NCBI RefSeq assembly: GCF_051594765.1
Contig: NZ_JBPPGJ010000008.1
Coordinates: 186,001 to 250,000 of the forward strand
Source: Paenibacillus_AR sp051594765
GTDB lineage: Bacteria > Bacillota > Bacilli > Paenibacillales > NBRC-103111
DNA: 64,000 nt
Reading direction: 5' to 3'
Shown here piece after piece: positions 26,112 through 33,707 of this stretch (positions are counted from its first letter, which is position 1; every line of letters begins with the position of its first letter). Both the position numbers and the translations under genes were made by a program. The notes beneath the pieces are model-generated. The model was not told the DNA's origin, ran no database searches, and worked only from the letters and a program-made list of their open reading frames with translations.

Positions 26112-26677
26112 GAATCTATACGCGAACCGGCGACAAAGGCCAGACCGGCGTCATCGGAGGCCGGGTGGACAAGGACGATATCCGGGTAGAGGCCTACGGC
26201 ACCGTGGATGAGCTGAACAGCTTCCTGGGGCAGGCCATGTCCTTCATGGACCGGGAGATGTTCGGTGATCTGTTGGAGGAGCTGCTGGACGTCCAGCACG
26301 AGCTCTTCGATTGCGGCTCCGACCTGGCGATCCTGAAGAAGGAGCAGCGGGAGTACAAGGTGACTCCGGAGCTGGCCGAGCGCCTTGAGGGGCTCATCGA
26401 CCGCTTCGACGCGGAGACGCCGGATATCACCCGCTTCATACTGCCGGGCGGAGGCCGGGTATCGTCCGCGCTGCACGTCTGCCGCACGGTGTGCCGCCGG
26501 GCGGAGCGCCGGGTGGTCACGCTGGCCCGCACGCAGGAGATCAACCCGGCGGTGCAGATCTATCTGAACCGGCTGTCCGACCTCTTCTTCGTTCTGGCTC
26601 GGGCGGCCAACCACCGGGAGGGCCATCCCGATGTGGAATATATAAGAAGCGCCGAGGTGTTCAAGAAGCGTCCATGA
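26108..26677 (+). CDS. Cob(I)yrinic acid a,c-diamide adenosyltransferase (PduO type)
   Basis: A 189-residue ATP:corrinoid adenosyltransferase, which adds the upper adenosyl ligand. PduO-type motifs are YTRTGDKGQTGVIGG at the N-terminus, VEAYGTVDELNSFLG, and in the C-terminal helix RAERRVV and NRLSDLFFVLARAANH. It is not the CobA (P-loop) type. The start overlaps the cbiP stop and the stop overlaps the rluA-like start, each by 4 bases. With the genes before it, it completes a salvage and late-assembly set. Confidence 0.95.
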   Translation: MRIYTRTGDKGQTGVIGGRVDKDDIRVEAYGTVDELNSFLGQAMSFMDREMFGDLLEELLDVQHELFDCGSDLAILKKEQREYKVTPELAERLEGLIDRFDAETPDITRFILPGGGRVSSALHVCRTVCRRAERRVVTLARTQEINPAVQIYLNRLSDLFFVLARAANHREGHPDVEYIRSAEVFKKRP

Positions 26678-27660
26678 CCTACTACGAACCGTTAACATAC
26701 CTGGTGCCTGCATCGGAAGACGGCATGGAGCTGCGTGCCATTCTGCAGCGCAGGCTTCACATATCGAGGAAGCTCCTGTCCCGGCTGAAGCTGACGGAGG
26801 AGGGCATCACCGTCAACGGCATCCGGCGCTACATCAATTACCGGGTGCAGGCCGGCGACCGGGTGGAGGTCCGGATGGAGGAAGAAACCTCCGACGACAT
26901 CCTTCCGCAGGACATTCCGGTGGATGTGCTCTATGAGGACGACCATCTGCTGATCGTCAACAAGCCTCCCGGACTCATCGTCCACCCGACCACCGGACAT
27001 TGGTCCAACACGTTGGCCAATGGCATTGTCCATATGTGGCAGGAGCGGGGATTGAAGATCCGGTTCCGTCCCATCCACCGGCTGGACCGGGAAACCTCCG
27101 GGGTGCTGGCGGTGGCGAAGAATCCGTATGTTCATCAGAATGTATCGGAGCAGATGAAGGCGGGCACCGTGGAGAAGGAGTACGAGGCCGTGGTCCACGG
27201 GATCGTGGAACGGGATGCGGGCACTGTGGACGCGCCCATCGACCGGAACCCGGACTCCCCCCACTACCGGATCGTCACGCCGTCCGGTTATCCGTCGGTG
27301 ACCCATTACCGGGTGCTGGAACGCTTCCGGGATGCCACCCATCTCTCCCTCCGGCTCGAAACGGGGCGCACCCATCAGATCCGGGTCCATATGTCCCATA
27401 TCGGGCATCCCCTCTTGGGAGACGCCATGTACGGACCAGACGCCTCCGGCGATTCGGGAATCCCCGGGGTACCAGGGGAGTTCGCCCCGGAATCAGGCGT
27501 CTCGGAGTGGCCTCGTTCCTCCGTTCCCGTGCCGGACCGTCATGCGCTGCATGCCGCCAGACTGGCCTTCGATCACCCGGTGAGCCGGGAGAGAATGACC
27601 TTTACGGCGCCGCTTCCCGGGGATATCGGGATGATATTGTCGTACCTCCGCAACTCATGA
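26674..27660 (+). CDS. RluA family pseudouridine synthase
   Basis: A 328-residue RNA-modifying enzyme. Residues about 15-75 form an S4-like RNA-binding domain (ISRKLLSRLKLTEEGITVNG). The catalytic domain follows, with the active-site aspartate in HRLDRETSGVL and the motif RLETGRTHQIRVHMSHIGHP. A Gly/Pro/Ser-rich insertion at about 262-290 interrupts the region after GDAMYGP. It overlaps the cobalamin operon's last gene by 4 bases and so is translated with it, although no functional link to B12 is evident. The target uridine (23S rRNA or tRNA) is unknown. Confidence 0.9.
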   Translation: MTYYEPLTYLVPASEDGMELRAILQRRLHISRKLLSRLKLTEEGITVNGIRRYINYRVQAGDRVEVRMEEETSDDILPQDIPVDVLYEDDHLLIVNKPPGLIVHPTTGHWSNTLANGIVHMWQERGLKIRFRPIHRLDRETSGVLAVAKNPYVHQNVSEQMKAGTVEKEYEAVVHGIVERDAGTVDAPIDRNPDSPHYRIVTPSGYPSVTHYRVLERFRDATHLSLRLETGRTHQIRVHMSHIGHPLLGDAMYGPDASGDSGIPGVPGEFAPESGVSEWPRSSVPVPDRHALHAARLAFDHPVSRERMTFTAPLPGDIGMILSYLRNS

Positions 27661-27695
27661 TATGATGAAAATTAGACATTGAAGGAGATGGACGA

Positions 27696-28055
27696 ATGGG
27701 CTTGACATTCTATGGCTATCCCAAGTGCGGAACCTGTCGGAACGCCTACAAGTGGCTGAGCGGCAAGGGGATCGACGTGGAATATAAGGACGTCTTCCAG
27801 GAGGCCCCCTCCTTGGAGGAGCTTCGCAGGATCGTGGCGCTCTCCGGGCTGCCTGTGCAGAAGCTCTTCAACACCTCGGGCGACGTGTACCGGGAGCTGG
27901 GTTTGAAGGACAAGCTTCCCTCCATGTCCGACGAGGACAAGCTCCGGCTGCTGGCAGAGGACGGCCGGCTTCTCAAACGCCCGGTCGTTATGGACGGGTT
28001 GAAGGCCACCGTCGGCTTCCGGGAGGAAGAGTACGAGCTTACCTGGGCTCGCTGA
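27696..28055 (+). CDS. ArsC/Spx-family thioredoxin-fold protein (YusI-like)
   Basis: A 119-residue protein beginning GLTFYGYPKCGTCRNAYKWL, with a CxxC pair, followed by helical segments typical of the ArsC/Spx superfamily (LPVQKLFNTSGDVYRELGLK and LLKRPVVMDG). It matches the pattern of B. subtilis YusI more than that of Spx or MgsR, because the C-terminal RNA-polymerase-binding features of Spx are not evident. AAGGAGATG lies before the ATG. Role unknown; a redox or glutaredoxin-like function is plausible. Confidence 0.85.
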   Translation: MGLTFYGYPKCGTCRNAYKWLSGKGIDVEYKDVFQEAPSLEELRRIVALSGLPVQKLFNTSGDVYRELGLKDKLPSMSDEDKLRLLAEDGRLLKRPVVMDGLKATVGFREEEYELTWAR

Positions 28056-28086
28056 TAACACCGAGAGACTCCATAAACAACCAGAT

Positions 28087-28114
28087 AAGGCTCCCCACTA
28101 GGAGCCTTGTTCTT
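28087..28114 (+). terminator. Probable rho-independent terminator
   Basis: AAGGCTCC pairs with GGAGCCTT over a CCACTA-type loop, followed by a short T-rich stretch (GTTCTT). Confidence 0.6.
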
Positions 28115-28156
28115 ATGTAGCCCCCTAATCGGGGACCCATGAAAGAAGGATACGAC

Positions 28157-29341
28157 ATGGCCAAGTGGCATTCGGAAAGGCTGAGCCGGCTGGGCTCGGC
28201 GATATTCAGTGAAGTGGCGGAATGGAAGAGGGAGGCCCGGGCGCGAGGGCTGGAGCTTATCGATCTGGGCATCGGAAGCCCGGACGGGGCCCCGACAGAG
28301 ACGGTGCTGCAGGCGATGGAGCGCGCGGTCCGCAACCCCAAGCTGTACGGGTATCCCACCTCAGAGGGCAGTAGTGCCTTCCGGCAGAAGGTGGCGGACT
28401 GGTATGCGCACCGGTTCGGCGTTTCCCTGGACCCCGCTTCGGAGATCACGGCCCTGATGGGTTCCCAGGACGGGCTCGCCCACTTGGCCATGGCGGTGGC
28501 CAATCCGGGGGACAAGGCTCTGGTGCCGGATCCGGGTTATCCGATCTACAGCGCCAGCCTTGTGCTGGCGGGCATGGAGCCGTACCCGGTTCCCCTCTTG
28601 GAGGAGAACGGGTTTCTCCCCGATCTGGAGGCCATTCCGGCGGAGGTCTTGGATTCGGCGGCCTTCCTGCTGCTCAATTATCCCAGCAATCCGGTATCGG
28701 CGGTGGCGGACCTATCCTTTTTCGAAAAAGTGTTGTATCTTGGATTCAAGCACGATCTTCTGATTGTTCACGACATCGCCTACTCCGAGCTGGCCTTCGA
28801 CGGGTACCGGCCTCCCAGCATCCTTCAGCTCCCGGACGCCAAGCGGACCGCCGTCGAATTCCATTCCCTGTCCAAGAGCTTCAACATGGCGGGATGTCGG
28901 ATCGCCTTCATGGTCGGCAATGCCGATGCGGTGGGGGCCTTGAAGACGCTGAAGTCCAACATAGATTACGGGGTGTTCCTGGCTTCCCAGGAGGCTGGAA
29001 TCGCCGCTATGGACGAGGACATCCGGTCCGGAACGGGGCGGTTGAATGCCGAGGTCTACCAGCGCAGGCGTGACCTGGTCGTGGACGGGCTCGAGGCATG
29101 GGGCTGGTCCATCCGGAAGCCCAAGGCCACCATGTTCCTGTGGGCGCCGGTGCCGGAGGGAGCATCCTCCCGCGAGTTCGCCCGCCGTATGGCGCTGGAG
29201 ACCGGTGTCGTCGTCATTCCGGGCGATGCATTTGGAGCTAATGGGGAGGGGTATGTGAGAATTGCACTCGTGCAGGAGGACCCTGATCTTGCCCAGGCTG
29301 TCGAACGGATGGGGCGCTTTGTCTGCGGATGGCGGATGTAA
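28157..29341 (+). CDS. PLP-dependent aminotransferase (LL-diaminopimelate aminotransferase-like)
   Basis: A 394-residue class I/II aminotransferase starting AKWHSERLSRLGSAIF, a pattern shared with the DapL/MetC-like subgroup. It has DLGIGSPDGAPTE, GSQDGLAHLAMA, LNYPSNPVSAVA, HDIAYSELAFDGY and the PLP lysine in SLSKSFNMAGCRIAF. AGAAGGA is 7 bases before the ATG at 28157; an earlier ATG at 28139 lacks a site. DapL would transfer an amino group in lysine/peptidoglycan precursor synthesis, but related enzymes act on other amino acids, so the name is tentative. Confidence 0.85.
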   Translation: MAKWHSERLSRLGSAIFSEVAEWKREARARGLELIDLGIGSPDGAPTETVLQAMERAVRNPKLYGYPTSEGSSAFRQKVADWYAHRFGVSLDPASEITALMGSQDGLAHLAMAVANPGDKALVPDPGYPIYSASLVLAGMEPYPVPLLEENGFLPDLEAIPAEVLDSAAFLLLNYPSNPVSAVADLSFFEKVLYLGFKHDLLIVHDIAYSELAFDGYRPPSILQLPDAKRTAVEFHSLSKSFNMAGCRIAFMVGNADAVGALKTLKSNIDYGVFLASQEAGIAAMDEDIRSGTGRLNAEVYQRRRDLVVDGLEAWGWSIRKPKATMFLWAPVPEGASSREFARRMALETGVVVIPGDAFGANGEGYVRIALVQEDPDLAQAVERMGRFVCGWRM

Positions 29342-29453
29342 TTTCCGGGAACGCGGCTTGCGAGATTGTTAGCCTGGAATGAGGCTTGCTTTCCCGTTGT
29401 ACAAGGGATCCGAGCCGGAGCTCTCCCTCTTCAACTGGAGATTCAATAGAAGA

Positions 29454-29467
29454 CTTTTTCGAAAAAG
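29454..29467. promoter_or_regulatory. Perfect 14-base palindrome upstream of the DGQHR genes
   Basis: CTTTTTCGAAAAAG reads the same on both strands. It ends 10 bases before a possible -35 element (TTGCAT, 29478) and is not followed by a T-tract, so it looks more like an operator than a terminator. Confidence 0.45.
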
Positions 29468-29477
29468 ATGATATATT

Positions 29478-29507
29478 TTGCATGTAATCTGTCTATGATG
29501 GTACTAA
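29478..29507 (+). promoter_or_regulatory. Possible sigma-A promoter of the DGQHR gene pair
   Basis: TTGCAT at 29478-29483 and TACTAA at 29502-29507 are 18 bases apart, about 80 bases before the first start codon. The match is moderate. Confidence 0.4.
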
Positions 29508-29588
29508 TGAGATCCATGTCGAAGCCCGGGATTCGTCGGGCCCGTCAACCGATACGAGAGAAACTTGAAGAAAGCAGGGTGAAACATC

Positions 29589-30725
29589 TTGGACTCTATC
29601 CATTCTTTGTCTGAATTGCTGTCGGAGCAGAAGGCCGGCTCCTTCGTGGAGGTTCCGGGAAGATTGGCCAGCACCTTCGGCCAGTCAACCATCTCGACCA
29701 CGCTTCCCGTCAGCAAGCTCCTGTCCATTTATGAGGTGGATCTGGAGGTTCAACGCTCCATTATTCCCGCCAACCTGTCCAAGCTCATCGACTACGTGCA
29801 GCTGTTTCTGGACCATAAGCAGACCATTTACTTCCCCGGGATCATCCTCTCCGCTCGGGGCGCAGGCGAGTACGATCAGGACGCCGGCGTTTACCGGCTG
29901 AAGGCGATCGAGAAGCTGTACGTCGTGGACGGACAGCACCGTCTGGCCGCGTTCCAGCGTCTGACCGAGAGCTTCCAGAGCTTGATGGCCCGCGCCAAGG
30001 ACCGCCGGGAGTACGATAAGATGGAAGAGATCACGGAGAAGCTGAACCGTCTGTACCAGTTCCCGATGTCCGTCATGATCTATCTGGACATCGATGCCCG
30101 CCAGGAGCGTCAGCTGTTCTCCGATATCAATAAGCTGCCCCGCAAGATCGGGGGCAACCTGGCCGTTCTCCGCGACCAGCGCCGATTCTACCACGTGGTG
30201 GGCTCCCGCCTGGTCATGAGCGATGCGAATCTGCAGAGCATCGGCATCGACATGTACACCGAGCGGGGCAAGGGACCGGAGTTCCTCTGGTCGTACCACC
30301 TGCTGGTCGAAGTGCTGGCCGCCTTGTTCGAGGGCCGCATGCGCACGGCCGCCCGCAACAACGGCTACCAGTTTACCGAGCAGGATGAGAACGAGACCAT
30401 GCAGCAGGCCTCGTATTATTTTGACCGGATGCTGGCTTATCTGCCTAAACCCGGGAAGGGGAACATCGCCTGGTCTGAGAACGTGCAGATCGGCTTGGCC
30501 CTGTTCGCCCACGAGGAAGCGGTCAAGACCGGCGCTTTCAACCGGTATGCGCTGGAGCATGCCATGAAGATTCTTCCCCACATCAACTGGGATGCCATCT
30601 ATGTAGGGGAAGAGAAGGACCGGCTCCCGAGGCGGACTCGGATTATGAAAGCGTATCAGTACATCAGGGACTTCTACAACGAGAACCAGCTGATGCTGAT
30701 CGGGACGAAGGAGGATGCAGGCTGA
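29589..30725 (+). CDS. DGQHR-domain (DndB-like) protein, first of a tandem pair
   Basis: A 378-residue protein with the DGQHR motif at residues 114-118 in YVVDGQHRLAAF, and a second conserved block RQLFSDINKL near 174-183. Both are hallmarks of the DGQHR superfamily that includes DndB of DNA phosphorothioation systems and DpdB of 7-deazaguanine DNA modification. DndB proteins are known as regulators of dnd operons. The start is TTG, with AGGGTG 7 bases upstream; no better start is near. The second paralogue overlaps its stop codon by one base. No dndA, C, D, E or restriction genes lie within the window, so the role is open. Confidence 0.75.
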   Translation: MDSIHSLSELLSEQKAGSFVEVPGRLASTFGQSTISTTLPVSKLLSIYEVDLEVQRSIIPANLSKLIDYVQLFLDHKQTIYFPGIILSARGAGEYDQDAGVYRLKAIEKLYVVDGQHRLAAFQRLTESFQSLMARAKDRREYDKMEEITEKLNRLYQFPMSVMIYLDIDARQERQLFSDINKLPRKIGGNLAVLRDQRRFYHVVGSRLVMSDANLQSIGIDMYTERGKGPEFLWSYHLLVEVLAALFEGRMRTAARNNGYQFTEQDENETMQQASYYFDRMLAYLPKPGKGNIAWSENVQIGLALFAHEEAVKTGAFNRYALEHAMKILPHINWDAIYVGEEKDRLPRRTRIMKAYQYIRDFYNENQLMLIGTKEDAG

Positions 30726-31894
30726 TGGAAGGCTTATGCTTGAATATGACGATCCACCCGTTCTGCGAACGGTTCGGGCTGGCCACCATTTCCCTGCCGG
30801 TACAGGATCTCTTGAACTACACCGCGATCGATCCCATGGTGCAGCGCAAGCTGTCCGGCATGCAGCGCCGCAAGATCGCCAACTATTTGCAGGAGCGGGA
30901 GCTGGACCACGTGTTCTTCGGACCGGTAACGCTGTCGCTCCGCGATGTCAGCCAGCTGGGCCGGGAGGGCGGCAGCCTGTACCTGCGCCACGGCTCCAAG
31001 CTGAGCATTCTCGACGGTCAGCACCGGATCATGGCCTTGGGCTATGTGAACGAGCAGATGCTGAAGGAAGTGCGCCGCTACGAGAAGAAGCTGGCCTCCC
31101 TGAAGCTCAAGCAGCGCCGGCAGCCGGAATCGGAGGAGATCCGCGATGAGGCGGAGCAGACGGAGGGGCTGTTGGCCCAGTTGGAGAAGCGCCGTCTGGA
31201 CCTGATGGAGACCGAGCTGTCCGTGCAGCTGTATGTCGGCCTGTCCGAGGAAGAGGAGAAGCAGCTGTTCGGCGACATCAACTCCAAGGTGCAGTTGGTC
31301 AGCAAGGAGCTGGGCCATTCCTTCGACTCCACGGACCCGCTGAACCTGGTCATCCAGCAGGTGGTGGACCACAACATTTATCTGAAGGCGGCAGGCGTGG
31401 AGAAACGCAGCAATCTGACCTCCTTCAACAAGAACTTCACCTCCTTCAGCTGGCTGTATTCGACCGCTGTCATGCTCTTCTCGGGCAGACTGCAGTCCTC
31501 TTACGAGCTGGCCCGCCGGGTCCGGAAGGCTCCGTCGACCTATGTGGAGATTCTGCACCAATTCTTCAATACCATCCTCCCGTTCATGCCGGAGCAGCCA
31601 GGTCTGCCCCAATACTCGACCTCCAGCCGGGTCATGCAGGAGAGCATCGCGCTTTACGCCCACCAGCACCTGTTCCGCGACGGAGAGTACGACGAGAAGG
31701 GCTTGGCATGCCTTCAGATCTTCAACGGCTACGATTGGAGCCATGATAATGAGGATCTGATCGGAGTCTTCGGCTCCTTGGACAACGGGAAGCTGAACCT
31801 GATCCACGAGAAGTCCCTGCGCAAGCATGTGAAGATGGTGGAGCTGTTCCAGACCTTGTACGGCGGTGCGGCGGAAGAGGAAGCGCTGGCTTAG
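30725..31894 (+). CDS. DGQHR-domain (DndB-like) protein, second of a tandem pair
   Basis: A 389-residue paralogue of the preceding protein, with DGQHR at residues 97-101 (LSILDGQHRIMAL) and the matching block KQLFGDINSKV. Between them lies a charged helical insertion (EEEIRDEAEQ-type, about 120-165) that looks like a coiled coil. AAGGAGG ends 10 bases before the ATG, and TGATG overlap with the upstream gene suggests translational coupling. An ATG at 30746 is an alternative start. The two proteins probably form a complex; DNA binding or a ParB-like nucleotide-dependent activity is suggested by the superfamily only. Confidence 0.75.
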   Translation: MEGLCLNMTIHPFCERFGLATISLPVQDLLNYTAIDPMVQRKLSGMQRRKIANYLQERELDHVFFGPVTLSLRDVSQLGREGGSLYLRHGSKLSILDGQHRIMALGYVNEQMLKEVRRYEKKLASLKLKQRRQPESEEIRDEAEQTEGLLAQLEKRRLDLMETELSVQLYVGLSEEEEKQLFGDINSKVQLVSKELGHSFDSTDPLNLVIQQVVDHNIYLKAAGVEKRSNLTSFNKNFTSFSWLYSTAVMLFSGRLQSSYELARRVRKAPSTYVEILHQFFNTILPFMPEQPGLPQYSTSSRVMQESIALYAHQHLFRDGEYDEKGLACLQIFNGYDWSHDNEDLIGVFGSLDNGKLNLIHEKSLRKHVKMVELFQTLYGGAAEEEALA

Positions 31895-31932
31895 TTTTTA
31901 GGTTCAATTCGGTTCAAATTGTGTCCGATTCG

Positions 31933-31961
31933 GTACCTTTCCTTTCGGAAAGGTACTTTTT
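31933..31961 (+). terminator. Rho-independent terminator
   Basis: GTACCTTTCC pairs perfectly with GGAAAGGTAC over a TTTC loop and is followed by five T residues. It closes the DGQHR operon. Confidence 0.9.
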
Positions 31962-32025
31962 CTTTGCTTTTTTGGAGGGGCGGTTGTACTCTTAGGAAGA
32001 GACTGACGAAAGAGGTGTAGGGATC

Positions 32026-32502
32026 ATGATCGTGAGCGATTTGGCGACATGGAGCAAGGAAGAACATGTATACTCTAAGGCGTTGTCCCGCGGGGTGGCG
32101 TTCCTGACGGAGTCGAAGCCGGAGACACTGGAGCCGGGCAAATATGAGATCGAAGGCGACAAAATGTTCGCCCTGGTGCAGGAAGGCACGACGGAGCCGA
32201 AGGAGCAGCGCAAGCCGGAGGCCCACAACCGTTATATCGACATCCAATACTTGATGGCGGGCGAAGGCGAGGTCATCGGGGTGTGCCGCAGAACGCCGGA
32301 GACCGTACCGTCGGAGGACTACCTGGATTCCCGCGACATCGCGTTTTTCCAGGACGTGAAGGATGAGTCCGAGGTGCTGCTGCGCCCGGGCATGTTCGCC
32401 GTCTTCTTCCCGGATGACATCCACCGTCCGCTCTGTGCCGTTACCGGCCAAGGCGGCCCCGTGCGGAAGGTCGTCATCAAGATCGATAAGGATCTGCTGT
32501 AA
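32026..32502 (+). CDS. YhcH/YjgK/YiaL family protein (DUF386)
   Basis: A 158-residue cupin-like protein with the family blocks YEIEGDKMFALVQEGTTE, HNRYIDIQYLMAGEGE and the metal-type histidine region FFPDDIHRPLCA. The final segment VRKVVIKIDKDLL is typical. Members include EbgC and TabA and are linked to sugar-acid or sialic acid handling and biofilm traits in enterobacteria. It has its own terminators on both sides and is therefore a single-gene unit. Substrate unknown. Confidence 0.9.
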   Translation: MIVSDLATWSKEEHVYSKALSRGVAFLTESKPETLEPGKYEIEGDKMFALVQEGTTEPKEQRKPEAHNRYIDIQYLMAGEGEVIGVCRRTPETVPSEDYLDSRDIAFFQDVKDESEVLLRPGMFAVFFPDDIHRPLCAVTGQGGPVRKVVIKIDKDLL

Positions 32503-32535
32503 GCTTAGGCGAACGCAGCAGCGGTACCGATAAGA

Positions 32536-32572
32536 AGCATTGCTCCCGTAATTCGGGGGCAGTGCTTTTTTT
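32536..32572 (+). terminator. Rho-independent terminator
   Basis: A 13-bp stem (AGCATTGCTCCCG with CGGGGGCAGTGCT, two G-U pairs) around a TAATT loop is followed by seven T. Confidence 0.9.
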
Positions 32573-32737
32573 GGTGCGCCGGCATAGGCGATGATCATGG
32601 TTCCGGTGCCTTATCGCAGCCATTCCCAGGCTCCCATCCCCCGCCTGAGATATGGAAAAACCTGCGGATCCCCCGGCAGACCTGGATTCGTGATATACTT
32701 TTCTCTGAAGATCTAGACAAAAGGAGAGTAATAAGCT

Positions 32738-33598
32738 TTGAACAATGTGATGCTGATCGACGGAATGGCCCTTCTGTTCCGGGGCTTCTACGCCACTTCC
32801 TCCAGCGGGTATATCATGCGCACCAAAGCGGGCATGCCCACCAACGCCGTCTACGGGTTCATGAAATATATGACCGACGCCATCCGCGCCTTCAAGCCGA
32901 CCCACGTGGTCTGCTGCTGGGACATGGGCTCCAAGTCCTTCCGCACGGAGAAGTTCGGGAATTACAAGGGCAACCGCCCTGAGGCTCCACTCGAGATGAT
33001 TCCCCAGTTCGACCTGGTGAAGGAGGTCACGGCCAGCTTCGGCATTCCCAATGTGGGGCTCGTAGGCTACGAAGCGGATGACTGCATCGGCACCCTGGCC
33101 CGGAAATTCGGCGAGACCTGCCAGGTGCACATCCTGACGGGAGACCACGATATGCTGCAGCTCATCGACGATAACGTGAAGGTCATCATCATGAAGAAGG
33201 GCGCCAACAACTACATGGTATACGACCCAGACACCCTCCTGGCCGAAAAAAGCCTGTCCCCCAACCAGATCGTGGACCTGAAGGGATTGACGGGGGACAC
33301 CAGCGACAATTATCCCGGCGTCAAGGGCATCGGCGAGAAGACGGCCGTGAAGCTCCTGTGCGAATACCAGGACATCGAAGGCATTCTGGAGAACCTGGAC
33401 AAGCTGGCGGCCGGCGTGAAGAGAAAGATTGAGTGCGATCTGGACAACCTTCATCTGTCCCGGGAGCTGGCGGCCATCTGCTGCCAGGTGCCGGTGAACG
33501 TGGAGCTTCACGAGTGTGAGTGGCGTCCCGACCCGGAGAAGGCCGGCGCCAAGCTGGACGAGCTGGAGTTCAAGCATGCGATGAAGTGGATCAGCTAG
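32738..33598 (+). CDS. 5'-3' exonuclease (DNA polymerase I N-terminal-like, YpcP type)
   Basis: A 286-residue protein equal to the exonuclease part of DNA polymerase I without the polymerase. Acidic metal ligands are visible in MLIDGMALLFRG, CCWDMGSKSFRTE, YEADDCIG, LTGDHDMLQL and TGDTSDNYPGVKGIGEKTA, the last also the helix-hairpin-helix for DNA binding. The start is TTG with AAGGAG 11 bases upstream; an ATG four codons later is the alternative. Such stand-alone enzymes remove RNA primers and flaps during replication and repair. Confidence 0.9.
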   Translation: MNNVMLIDGMALLFRGFYATSSSGYIMRTKAGMPTNAVYGFMKYMTDAIRAFKPTHVVCCWDMGSKSFRTEKFGNYKGNRPEAPLEMIPQFDLVKEVTASFGIPNVGLVGYEADDCIGTLARKFGETCQVHILTGDHDMLQLIDDNVKVIIMKKGANNYMVYDPDTLLAEKSLSPNQIVDLKGLTGDTSDNYPGVKGIGEKTAVKLLCEYQDIEGILENLDKLAAGVKRKIECDLDNLHLSRELAAICCQVPVNVELHECEWRPDPEKAGAKLDELEFKHAMKWIS

Positions 33599-33627
33599 TT
33601 CCATGGGCCTAACCTTTTTACGCGGCA

Positions 33628-33656
33628 TAGACCAAACTCTCTATCAATGCTATAAT
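33628..33656 (+). promoter_or_regulatory. Sigma-A promoter of the chemoreceptor gene
   Basis: TAGACC (33628-33633) and a perfect TATAAT (33651-33656) with a 17-base spacer. Confidence 0.6.
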
Positions 33657-33707
33657 ATCTGGTAAAGAAATCGGTTACATTTTGTCGATAAAAAGGGAGT
33701 TGTGCTT

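Noticed and set aside
29589..31894. A DNA phosphorothioation (dnd) island or defence locus
   Set aside because: Only DndB-like genes are present; no cysteine desulfurase, PAPS-reductase-like or ATPase partners and no mobile-element signs in the window.
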